From NCBI RefSeq assembly GCF_001895205.1, contig NZ_BDJF01000032.1, positions 124,001 through 188,000 of the forward strand: a stretch of DNA of 64,000 nucleotides, given 5' to 3'. The stretch is from Vibrio injensis (lineage in GTDB: Bacteria; Pseudomonadota; Gammaproteobacteria; Enterobacterales; Vibrionaceae). Positions 1-7,865 of the stretch are shown here, piece by piece (position 1 is the stretch's first letter; each line of letters starts with the position of its first letter). The notes beneath the pieces are model-generated. The model did no database searches and was not told the DNA's origin. It worked only from the letters and a program-made list of their open reading frames with translations. The translations under genes were made by a program, and so were the position numbers.

Positions 1-16
1 TGTTGAGGAGTGAGAG

Positions 17-319
17 TTAAAGTTCAACGCCATCAATCTCAACAGGCGCTTCATGGCCGGGATCAAACACAATGTAATAGTCACCGTTTGGGATAGTAAA
101 CGTTACTTCAGAACGTTGATCGGTTTTCCCAATTTCAATCAGTACATCGTCATAATCAAACATACGTACCGTTTCATTGATGGCTGGGCTACTGTCGCTG
201 TATCCCGCTTGGCACAAGATGTGATCAGCCTGTTTTTGGCACTCCATGACTGGAAAATGAGCCCAACTCAACCCAGTCAATAAACCACTCGTTAGCACAA
301 GCCACTGTTGCCACTTCAT
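17..319 (-). CDS. Small exported protein of the DUF4198/DUF2271 cluster
   Basis: This is a 100-residue protein of unknown family. It has a clear signal peptide: a short basic start, a hydrophobic core at about residues 6-17, and an S-W-A cleavage site at 18-20. Cleavage would leave His21 as the mature N-terminus. Two cysteines, C27 and C36, could form a disulfide in the periplasm. The remainder is acidic and beta-rich in appearance. It is the last of four minus-strand genes (PepSY, DUF2271, DUF4198, this one), only 10 bp after the DUF4198 stop, so cotranscription is likely. An exposed N-terminal histidine is a known metal ligand in some periplasmic proteins. A metal-binding role here is inference only. 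Confidence 0.75.
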   Translation of the reverse strand: MKWQQWLVLTSGLLTGLSWAHFPVMECQKQADHILCQAGYSDSSPAINETVRMFDYDDVLIEIGKTDQRSEVTFTIPNGDYYIVFDPGHEAPVEIDGVEL

Positions 320-329
320 TGCATACCTC

Positions 330-1154
330 TTATTTTAAAACCGCTTCAAAAGTTAAATGGATGGAAGAACGAGCTTGTTCAGCAAGTGGATTGTCATCCA
401 AAGGACCGCTAAAACCGGCAATTAATAAATAACGACCCGCTTGATGTGGCGTGAATTGAATTTTACCGTCCTTGTCACTGGTCAAAATTACCGCTTCTTG
501 CTGATTGCGGTATAAAGTACCATCTTGACGAATTTCCGCTTCAACACCTGCTTGGGGTTGTCCATTAAAGAAAAACTGCAAAACGGCCGCTTCGCCTTCA
601 ATAATGTCTGCTGGATGAGTAACAGGAACCAACTCTAAGAATTTCTTTTCTAATTCAAAAACTTGTCTAGATGGTTGATTCACCGTCACGTAAGCTTCGG
701 TTCGGTTAAAGACTAAAACACTTTGCACATTCTGTGCTCCTTCAGGCAACACCGCATCACGCTCTGCGGCATTAGCAGCAATACGTCGTGGCGTTTGACG
801 AGCACCAATGGTGTAGGTGGTCATATAAAATGGCTGCCCTGTAAGACTGATTTTATGAGTACCTGGCTCTGAGAAAAAGAAATCGAAACTCGACTTACGC
901 TTATGTTTAGCCACAAACGCAAAGCGCTCACGCTGACCACTTGGCGTGATCACCACGCCAGAATCTAATCCTAGCGGCTTATCAAAAACAAAAGTACCGT
1001 GTGACGCGCTGGCATCGGTAGTGATCCATTCGCCGTCCTGTGAAGAGACCGTAAACTCGCTCGGTAATACCCAACGAGGATGGGCGACCGAAGCCGCTGA
1101 CGCTAAGGCCGCTACCGCTAATAAAGCCGTAGAAAATACGCGATACAACATCAT
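330..1154 (-). CDS. DUF4198-family periplasmic protein
   Basis: The 274-residue protein looks like the DUF4198 family, exported proteins often annotated as nickel or cobalt uptake components or found beside TonB-dependent receptors. The signal peptide spans residues 1-24 and ends S-V-A, which would expose His25 followed by Pro-Arg-Trp, the typical start of mature DUF4198 proteins. The N-terminal part is a beta-sandwich-like region with several histidines. The C-terminal part (about 180-270) resembles an Ig-like or carboxypeptidase-regulatory fold with Gly-Arg-Tyr near the end. Two adjacent ATG codons (1154 and 1151) follow AGGAATGA, and either could be the start. It sits between DUF2271 and the 100-aa gene. 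The ligand is not determinable from sequence. Confidence 0.8.
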   Translation of the reverse strand: MMLYRVFSTALLAVAALASAASVAHPRWVLPSEFTVSSQDGEWITTDASASHGTFVFDKPLGLDSGVVITPSGQRERFAFVAKHKRKSSFDFFFSEPGTHKISLTGQPFYMTTYTIGARQTPRRIAANAAERDAVLPEGAQNVQSVLVFNRTEAYVTVNQPSRQVFELEKKFLELVPVTHPADIIEGEAAVLQFFFNGQPQAGVEAEIRQDGTLYRNQQEAVILTSDKDGKIQFTPHQAGRYLLIAGFSGPLDDNPLAEQARSSIHLTFEAVLK

Positions 1155-1234
1155 TTATTCATTCCTATGTAGTGCTCTTAGTTGAAGAGCCGTCATACTA
1201 TTAACGACTATCCTTGGGGGTTAAATGGCGATCA

Positions 1235-1747
1235 TTAAGGCTGATAACGTAGCCGGATCACGCCAGTCTCATAAGTGGCCTCAAGTTGATACTGCTTAGG
1301 CTGAGCCTGCAGCGTCATTGCTTGTCGCACCACGTCTCGACCACCATGCTCACGAACCACTTCGGCATAAAACAAGTATTCTCCTTGCACCAATGGCTGA
1401 CCTTGATCATCTAAGCCATCCCATTGCAAACGGTATTGCCCTGCTGGACGAGTCGCAGATGTTACCGCATCAATTAATGCCCGATCGTAACGACCGACTT
1501 GTCGCCACCAACGACGAATATCCTTTAACCAAGTGTCTTCTTTTTGCCATAAAGCAACAGTGCGTACAGGCTGACCTTGAGCGTCTTCTATCCAAATCGC
1601 GACATAAGGTCTGGCGTACATTCCAACGTCCAGTTTTGGTAGTTCAAACTCAATATCCAGCTTCCCCAAAGGCGCAGCCAAGACATTTGCACTCAGTACA
1701 CTAAACCCTAATAACCAAGCGTAAATACGCCCTCGCTGTTTTTTCAT
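1235..1747 (-). CDS. DUF2271 protein with a predicted FMN-attachment motif
   Basis: This 170-residue exported protein has a signal peptide of about residues 1-24 ending V-L-A. The body matches the DUF2271 pattern: a beta-rich N-terminus with an AIWIED-like strand, a K-E-D-T-W-L segment, and a C-terminal Gly-Gln-Tyr-x-Leu-x-Trp-Asp-Gly region like the FlgD Ig fold. Residues 93-99 read DAVTSAT, which fits the signature (D-x-x-S/T-G/S-A-T/S) where ApbE attaches FMN to the final threonine (T99 here). The motif is seen directly; flavinylation is inferred from the family rule. No apbE gene lies inside the window. It is 64 bp downstream of the PepSY gene, which supports an electron-transfer role at the periplasmic face. 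Confidence 0.82.
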   Translation of the reverse strand: MKKQRGRIYAWLLGFSVLSANVLAAPLGKLDIEFELPKLDVGMYARPYVAIWIEDAQGQPVRTVALWQKEDTWLKDIRRWWRQVGRYDRALIDAVTSATRPAGQYRLQWDGLDDQGQPLVQGEYLFYAEVVREHGGRDVVRQAMTLQAQPKQYQLEATYETGVIRLRYQP

Positions 1748-1811
1748 GCTCTGTCGTCCACAAAAATAGTAATCATAACCAACCTAAAATAGCTGGGCGC
1801 ATAGACAAGCT

Positions 1812-2438
1812 TTACGGCACTGCCAGCCAATAAATAACAAACGTGATCAAAGTACCAAAGCTGCACCAACGTATGGCATAACGCAGTGTGCTTTTCTTCG
1901 GTAGTAATAGGGCAAGGCCTGATAAAATAAACACCAACATCAATAGTGAAGAGACATCAATCACCCACTTCCACCACTCACCACTGTGACGTCCTTTATG
2001 TAAATCATTGAATTTAGCTACCCAACCATAATCACTGATATCAAGCTCCGCCTCTCTAGAAACTAAATCGATAAACAGCGCAGCGCTGTAGCCGGGAGCG
2101 GTAAAGCTTGCACTCGCCTCACCTTCTTGTAAGACACCATTGTCTGAATCTAGATAGATATCGAGTCGCGACATCTGGCCACGAATCGGCGTATGCTGGG
2201 AAAGATATTGGCGTAATTCGGGTTCATTAATGGCAACCTTACCTTCAGCGAATAATAAATGTTGCGGAACAGTGACTCGCCATTCGGTTGTCTTCGACTG
2301 ACTGGCTACAAATAGCTCCGGCCGATTAAGGGTTATCCCCGTGACAGCAAAAAACAGCATTAGCCCTAATACCGCCATAGAGACATAAATGTGTAAACGG
2401 CGAGCCCAAAGCTGAAAAGTACGGTGCTTATAAAACAT
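1812..2438 (-). CDS. PepSY-type transmembrane protein
   Basis: The 208-residue membrane protein is of the PepSY-associated TM helix type. One helix lies at about residues 16-36, a periplasmic domain of roughly 110 residues follows, then two closely spaced helices at about 158-180 and 188-206. A histidine precedes the first helix (R-R-L-H-I-Y) and a D-L-H-K-G-R-H motif precedes the second, a pattern shared by PepSY membrane proteins thought to carry electrons to periplasmic partners. It is the first gene of the four-gene minus-strand cluster. The start is the ATG at 2438. Its partner is probably the adjacent DUF2271 protein. The redox role is inference. Confidence 0.78.
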   Translation of the reverse strand: MFYKHRTFQLWARRLHIYVSMAVLGLMLFFAVTGITLNRPELFVASQSKTTEWRVTVPQHLLFAEGKVAINEPELRQYLSQHTPIRGQMSRLDIYLDSDNGVLQEGEASASFTAPGYSAALFIDLVSREAELDISDYGWVAKFNDLHKGRHSGEWWKWVIDVSSLLMLVFILSGLALLLPKKSTLRYAIRWCSFGTLITFVIYWLAVP

Positions 2439-2478
2439 GACTGATCTATTAAAGAATAAAACTGCCAGAAAGCTACAT

Positions 2479-2497
2479 GATAAGCAGTCTCATTTTT
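2479..2497 (-). promoter_or_regulatory. Possible Fur box upstream of the PepSY-DUF2271-DUF4198 cluster
   Basis: On the minus strand, AAAAATGAGACTGCTTATC matches the classical 19-bp Fur consensus at 13 of 19 positions by my hand alignment. It lies about 41 bp before the PepSY start, where a repressor site would be expected. The region is AT-rich, so a chance match is possible. Confidence 0.3.
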
Positions 2498-2586
2498 ATT
2501 CAATTTACAATATTTACATATCAAATCATTTATAGAAGGGAAACTGGCCAGCAGCATACCAACCGTTAAGTTTGGCCTAAAGGGCG

Positions 2587-2618
2587 ATAAAAAAAGAGCC
2601 ACCGCAATGGTGGCTCTT
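2587..2618 (-). terminator. Rho-independent terminator of acnB
   Basis: A perfect 10-bp stem (AAGAGCCACC with GGTGGCTCTT) and a 5-nt loop are followed on the minus strand by seven T residues. It lies 32 bp past the acnB stop. Confidence 0.93.
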
Positions 2619-2649
2619 GATTGATCATATTAACTTAAGACACGTTACA

Positions 2650-5247
2650 TCATACTGCTTGCTGAATAATCACCGTATCTGCCTTTTTAGTGTAATGAGG
2701 CATTAAGTGGAAGTTCAAATAGCGATAAGTATCCGCTGCCGTTGCATCAATCTGTTTCGCGTAATCCAAATACTCGGTCATGGTCGGAATACGACCTAAT
2801 ATGGCCCCTACCGCAGATAACTCCGCGGAAGCCAAATAAACATTAGCGCCAGTACCTAAACGGTTCGGGAAGTTACGAGTTGAAGTGGACATCACCGTCG
2901 ATTTATCAGCGACTCGCGCTTGATTACCCATACACAATGAACATCCCGGTGTTTCAATTCGCACGCCAGCGCGACCAAAAATACCATAATAGCCTTCAGC
3001 GGTGAGCTGATCGCGGTCCATTTTAGTCGGAGGCGCGACCCACAAACGAGTATCCAGTTGGCCGTTGTATTTCTCCAGCAATTTACCCGCCGCTCGGAAA
3101 TGGCCGATATTAGTCATACAAGAACCAATGAAGACTTCGTCAATTGGGGTTCCCGCACAATCAGACAACAAACGAGCATCATCAGGATCGTTAGGCGCAC
3201 ATAGAATCGGCTCTTTGATATCGGCTAAATCAATCTCTATCACATGAGCATATTCTGCATCGCTATCCGCCTCCATCAGCTCTGGATTCGCTAACCACTC
3301 TTCCATCGCTTTAATCCGGCGCTCAATCGTCCGGCGATCGCCATATCCTTCAGCAATCATCCACTTAAGCATGGTGATATTCGAGTTTAGATACTCGGCA
3401 ATTGAAGCTTGTGATAGCTTAACCGTACAACCAGCTGCAGAGCGCTCAGCAGACGCATCAGACAGTTCGAAGGCCTGCTCAACCGTTAAGTGCTCAACCC
3501 CTTCAATTTCTAACACACGGCCGGAAAACTCGTTGATCTTGCCCGCTTTCTCTACCGTGAGTAAGCCTTGCTTGATACCAAAATAAGGAATCGCATGAAC
3601 CAGATCGCGTAATGTGATACCAGGTTGCATTTCACCTTTAAAACGGACCAAAATCGATTCTGGCATATCCAGTGGCATCACTCCTGTTGCCGCCGCAAAC
3701 GCCACTAAGCCTGAGCCAGCAGGGAAAGAAATACCCAATGGGAAGCGAGTATGAGAGTCTCCCCCCGTTCCCACAGTGTCAGGTAGCAGCATACGGTTTA
3801 ACCAAGAGTGAATAACACCATCTCCTGGACGCAGTGAAACGCCGCCACGATTCATAATAAAATCAGGCAGGGTATGGTGCGTATTAACATCCACTGGTTT
3901 CGGGTAAGCGGAAGTGTGACAGAAAGATTGCATCACCAAATCGGCAGAAAAACCCAAACAAGCCAAATCTTTCAACTCATCACGAGTCATCGGCCCAGTA
4001 GTATCTTGTGAGCCAACCGTGGTCATGCGAGGCTCACAATACGTTCCAGGTCTAATCCCTTTTACGCCACACGCCTTACCAACCATTTTCTGTGCCAAAG
4101 TGAAGCCTTTGTTACTTTCAGCCACAGGCACAGGACGGCGGAATACCGTTGACGGCTCCAAACCTAGAGACTCACGCGCTTTATCGGTTAATCCTCGGCC
4201 GATAATCAATGGAATACGACCACCAGCACGTACTTCATCTATCAAAACGTCCGTTTTTAGTTTAAAGGTAGCGAGTACTTCACCCGTTTGGTGATTGCAG
4301 ACTTTGCCTTCATATGGATAAACGTCAATCACGTCACCCATATGCAGTTTGGAGACATCCACTTCGATTGGTAAAGCGCCCGCATCTTCCATGGTATTAA
4401 AGAAAATAGGCGCAATTTTACCACCAAGTACATAACCACCAGCGCGTTTATTGGGCACAAAAGGAATATCATCGCCCATGAACCACAACACTGAGTTGGT
4501 CGCTGATTTACGAGAAGATCCCGTTCCAACCACATCACCAACGTAAACCAACTGGTGGCCTTTCTCTTTCAGTGCTTCAATTTGGCTTATCGGCCCGATA
4601 CTACCCGGTTTGTCTGGCTGAATACCTTCGCGCTCATTTTTCAGCATCGCTAAAGCATGAACCGGGATATCCGGACGAGACCACGCATCTGGCGCGGGAG
4701 ATAGATCATCGGTATTGGTTTCACCGGTGACTTTAAAGACGGTTAACGTGATTTTTTCAGCTAAGGCTGGCTTGGATAAAAACCAATCGGCCTCCGCCCA
4801 AGATTGCATGACTTGCTGAGCAAAGGTATTGCCTTTTTGTGCTTTTTCTTCCACATCATAGAAAGCATCAAACATCAATAAGGTATGTGAAAGCGCCTTA
4901 ACGGCTATCGGAGCAAGTGCGTTATCGTCTAATAAAGACACCAGTGGTTCAATATTATAACCACCCTGCATGGTGCCAAGCAGTTGCGCTGCTTTTTCAC
5001 GGCTAACGAGAGGAGACGAAACCTCACCTTTAGTGATCGCGGTTAAGAAACCAGCTTTAACGTAAGCCGCTTCATCAACACCAGGAGGAATTCGATTTTC
5101 AAGTAAATCCAGGATGAAGGCATCTTCACCTTGGGGGGGATTTTTTAATAACTCAACAAGTCCAGAAACTTGCTCAGCGTCTAAAGGTTTGGGTACAACT
5201 CCTTCAGCGGCACGCTCTGCGACGTGTTTACGGTAGGCTTCAAGCAC
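2650..5247 (-). CDS. acnB: Aconitate hydratase B
   Basis: AcnB interconverts citrate and isocitrate through cis-aconitate in the TCA cycle, using a [4Fe-4S] cluster. The 865-residue length matches AcnB, not AcnA. The order of parts is the AcnB one: an N-terminal HEAT-like domain (to about residue 160), the swivel domain with a V-V-G-T-G-S-S-R-K segment near 240-250, and then the catalytic domains. C-S-L-C-M-G-N near residue 770 supplies two of the cluster cysteines. Translation starts at a GTG (5247) preceded by AGAGGA. The gene is monocistronic, with its own terminator and a 262-bp upstream region. AcnB apoprotein is known to bind mRNA in enterobacteria when iron is low; nothing here tests that. 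Confidence 0.98.
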   Translation of the reverse strand: MLEAYRKHVAERAAEGVVPKPLDAEQVSGLVELLKNPPQGEDAFILDLLENRIPPGVDEAAYVKAGFLTAITKGEVSSPLVSREKAAQLLGTMQGGYNIEPLVSLLDDNALAPIAVKALSHTLLMFDAFYDVEEKAQKGNTFAQQVMQSWAEADWFLSKPALAEKITLTVFKVTGETNTDDLSPAPDAWSRPDIPVHALAMLKNEREGIQPDKPGSIGPISQIEALKEKGHQLVYVGDVVGTGSSRKSATNSVLWFMGDDIPFVPNKRAGGYVLGGKIAPIFFNTMEDAGALPIEVDVSKLHMGDVIDVYPYEGKVCNHQTGEVLATFKLKTDVLIDEVRAGGRIPLIIGRGLTDKARESLGLEPSTVFRRPVPVAESNKGFTLAQKMVGKACGVKGIRPGTYCEPRMTTVGSQDTTGPMTRDELKDLACLGFSADLVMQSFCHTSAYPKPVDVNTHHTLPDFIMNRGGVSLRPGDGVIHSWLNRMLLPDTVGTGGDSHTRFPLGISFPAGSGLVAFAAATGVMPLDMPESILVRFKGEMQPGITLRDLVHAIPYFGIKQGLLTVEKAGKINEFSGRVLEIEGVEHLTVEQAFELSDASAERSAAGCTVKLSQASIAEYLNSNITMLKWMIAEGYGDRRTIERRIKAMEEWLANPELMEADSDAEYAHVIEIDLADIKEPILCAPNDPDDARLLSDCAGTPIDEVFIGSCMTNIGHFRAAGKLLEKYNGQLDTRLWVAPPTKMDRDQLTAEGYYGIFGRAGVRIETPGCSLCMGNQARVADKSTVMSTSTRNFPNRLGTGANVYLASAELSAVGAILGRIPTMTEYLDYAKQIDATAADTYRYLNFHLMPHYTKKADTVIIQQAV

Positions 5248-5424
5248 GACTTTTTCCTCTCATTGCGGTTCACCCCAGTTATTATTAAAAGGTGAGTGAA
5301 CATCCTTGGAAACTTGGCTCTCCATTGCTCATGTTTTCATTCAAGTATGATTGAGAAACCGTGCCCTAGAGGCCAAACTGTGGACAATAGAATAGCAAAA
5401 TTAACGATAAATTAAAATCTCATC

Positions 5425-5438
5425 ATGTTGACCAACAT
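5425..5438. promoter_or_regulatory. Short palindrome upstream of acnB
   Basis: ATGTTG and CAACAT form perfect 6-bp arms around a 2-nt spacer in the region between the patatin gene stop and the acnB start. It could be an operator for acnB, about 178 bp from the start codon. I do not recognise the regulator. Confidence 0.25.
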
Positions 5439-5509
5439 AGCAAGTTAAGATGAAAGTTACTCACTAGATCAGATCAACGTGCATCATAACAACTTACCGC
5501 TGGGCCGCA

Positions 5510-7810
5510 TTAAAATGTCGTGCCAATAATGAGATAAAATGAATCGTAATTTTGCTCGGTTCGTCCATAACCAAACATCACGGGACCAATCGGCGAATCA
5601 ATACCCGCAAAAACTGACCCCGCGACATATTTAGGTGCGGTATCAATTTTTAAATCAGGATCCGACCACACGCCCCCATACTCAATTGATGCTCCTAAAT
5701 AAAATGGCGCGTTAAATAAGCCAAAATCATTATCAAACCAACGATAACGATAGACTAAACTGGTGAATATTTTATTCTGTCCCAGCAAACTTTTGCGCGG
5801 AATACCCGATAAGTTCAAAAAACCACCAATGGTTTTAGGTTCAACGGGAGTAATTGAATTTTTACTCCGCACTTCTCCATAATCTAAATTGGCAACCACG
5901 GTGTGCCGACCGATACTTTTCGCTGACATCAATTTAGCTGAAATATCGTATACCGTATCAGAACTATTATTGCTTTGGTCGACCAGATCATTCACATCAT
6001 CATGCGAAATAAAATATTCAAGATCGATGTAATTTCCTTCACGAGGCAAACTAAAATTATCTAATGAATCAATACGATAATTAACAAATACACCTTGGCG
6101 AGTAAACTTGCCATTGCCATAATCTGGCGCCGTCGATGGCTGAACTTGTCCATCAACATAACGCGCGCCTACTCTTAATTGACGCCACAAGGTTTGTTGA
6201 TAGCCAAGCGCGGCTTCCCCCATTAACGTTCGATAAGAAATCGGAACATAGTTGCGCGTCGCGGACAATCCGGTATTTTCAAACAGATCATCGAGAGGAG
6301 CTTGGCGATTATCATCTCGATAACGCGCAGTAAACGAAGCAAAGGTCTTTTGACTGGAGAACAGCGGTGAATAGAATTCGGCTTCTAATTGTTTATCTGT
6401 CCCTAAATCCATATTCAGTGCTAACTCAGCGCCATGAGAACCCAGATCGGTAAAATTCAAAGACGCACCTAACGAGTATTGACTGGTGGTGCTAAAATCA
6501 TCCTCTAAAAAAAAGCGGAAATTTAAGTAATTAGGCCCCCAACCTTTTTCGTAAACATCAATCAGTAAATGATTTTTTTCTTCAACCTGTTCATATTGAT
6601 AGCGGACCAGTTTAAATCGGTCTAAGGCATAGAGCCGATCAACGCTTGCTTCAATTTCTTCGGTACTTAATGTTGTATCTTGCGCTAAGTTCAGCCTATT
6701 TTTTAACAATAAGTCACTGTAATGAGAGTGGTTACGAATCGCGATGTTATCGACCGTTAGCTGATCGCCATAGTGCAGCTTTCGACGACGCTCTGCTTTA
6801 CCATCAACATAGTTTTGATATTGAGCACTACTTAAAGCAAGCACTTGCAATTGTTGCTGATGCTCTAGTGCGGTCTGATAGCCTTCAATAAAAGCATCGG
6901 GCATTTTATAAAAATCGGTGGTTTCCATCAGCCCAACGTTTGGCCTTAGTAAAATATCCTGTTCACTGAGTTGAGAAGCTTGACGCTCTGTTGTGCGGCG
7001 TACAAGGTAATTGGACAACTGATTGGCGGCACTTAAAAAGCTGCTGAATGAGTCTTGCTGTTTATAATCGGAGCTTATATCGACCGCAATCACTACATCA
7101 GCCCCCATTTGCTTGGCAATGTCGACCGGCATATTATTGGTTACCCCCCCATCGACTAACCAACGGCCGTCAATATCATAAGGTGGCAAGGCGCCAGGTA
7201 CTGACATACTGGCCATCATCGCATCGACTAAGTAGCCTTTATCTAATACCACAGGCTTCATTTCGATAATATCCGTCGCTACCGCACGATACGGAATCAC
7301 CAAATCATCAAATGAATCTAATTTAGCAATATTTCCTGAGGTTTCACGCAAAATACGCAGCATACTTTGCCCTTGAACCACGCCACGCGGTGCACGAATA
7401 CCATCCCAACCAAACCCTAAATCAGTGGTTAATTGATAACGGTCTTCGTACTCTTTATCACGCACTCGACGCTGACTACGGCTGACCCGATCTCGATAGC
7501 CCGATTGCCAGTTAACGCTATAAATGACACCTTCTATTTCTTCGGCGTCCATTCCGGTGGCGTAAAGACCGGCAACATAGGCGCCCATACTGGTACCAAG
7601 AACAATATCAACCGGTATTTTCATCTCTTCGAGTGCCTTAAGCACTCCCATATGGGCCGCGCCTTTCGCACCGCCACCCGCTAAAACAAGAGCGATGATC
7701 GGACGAGGATGGTTAATATCATCACCAGTAACAACCGTACTTTCGGCTGACACAAACCAAGCAAACACGGTGGCAAAGATACCGATAATACCAAGCTGTA
7801 AACGCTTCAC
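5510..7810 (-). CDS. Patatin-like phospholipase fused to an Omp85-type barrel
   Basis: This is an outer-membrane lipase of the PlpD (type Vd autotransporter) architecture, about 766 residues. After a signal peptide comes a patatin domain (about 40-330). It carries the oxyanion motif G-G-G-A-K-G-A-A, the nucleophile elbow G-T-S-M-G, and the catalytic aspartate in V-D-G-G. A single POTRA-like domain (about 345-430) and a C-terminal 16-strand-type barrel follow, ending in the aromatic I-I-G-T-T-F. An ATG at 7825 is in frame, but AAGG abuts it directly. The GTG at 7810 has GAGGACAAGGC at proper spacing and gives a cleaner signal peptide, so I prefer it. Homologues release or display a phospholipase A1 activity; the substrate here is unknown. 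Confidence 0.9.
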   Translation of the reverse strand: MKRLQLGIIGIFATVFAWFVSAESTVVTGDDINHPRPIIALVLAGGGAKGAAHMGVLKALEEMKIPVDIVLGTSMGAYVAGLYATGMDAEEIEGVIYSVNWQSGYRDRVSRSQRRVRDKEYEDRYQLTTDLGFGWDGIRAPRGVVQGQSMLRILRETSGNIAKLDSFDDLVIPYRAVATDIIEMKPVVLDKGYLVDAMMASMSVPGALPPYDIDGRWLVDGGVTNNMPVDIAKQMGADVVIAVDISSDYKQQDSFSSFLSAANQLSNYLVRRTTERQASQLSEQDILLRPNVGLMETTDFYKMPDAFIEGYQTALEHQQQLQVLALSSAQYQNYVDGKAERRRKLHYGDQLTVDNIAIRNHSHYSDLLLKNRLNLAQDTTLSTEEIEASVDRLYALDRFKLVRYQYEQVEEKNHLLIDVYEKGWGPNYLNFRFFLEDDFSTTSQYSLGASLNFTDLGSHGAELALNMDLGTDKQLEAEFYSPLFSSQKTFASFTARYRDDNRQAPLDDLFENTGLSATRNYVPISYRTLMGEAALGYQQTLWRQLRVGARYVDGQVQPSTAPDYGNGKFTRQGVFVNYRIDSLDNFSLPREGNYIDLEYFISHDDVNDLVDQSNNSSDTVYDISAKLMSAKSIGRHTVVANLDYGEVRSKNSITPVEPKTIGGFLNLSGIPRKSLLGQNKIFTSLVYRYRWFDNDFGLFNAPFYLGASIEYGGVWSDPDLKIDTAPKYVAGSVFAGIDSPIGPVMFGYGRTEQNYDSFYLIIGTTF

Positions 7811-7865
7811 GCCTTGTCCTCTCATCCTTAAAAATCAAGCTACTATAAACGAGCTAGACGATAAA

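Noticed and set aside
2366..2602. Minus-strand ORF of 78 codons overlapping the start of the PepSY gene
   Set aside because: It overlaps the true gene in another frame, covers the acnB terminator and has no recognisable domain.
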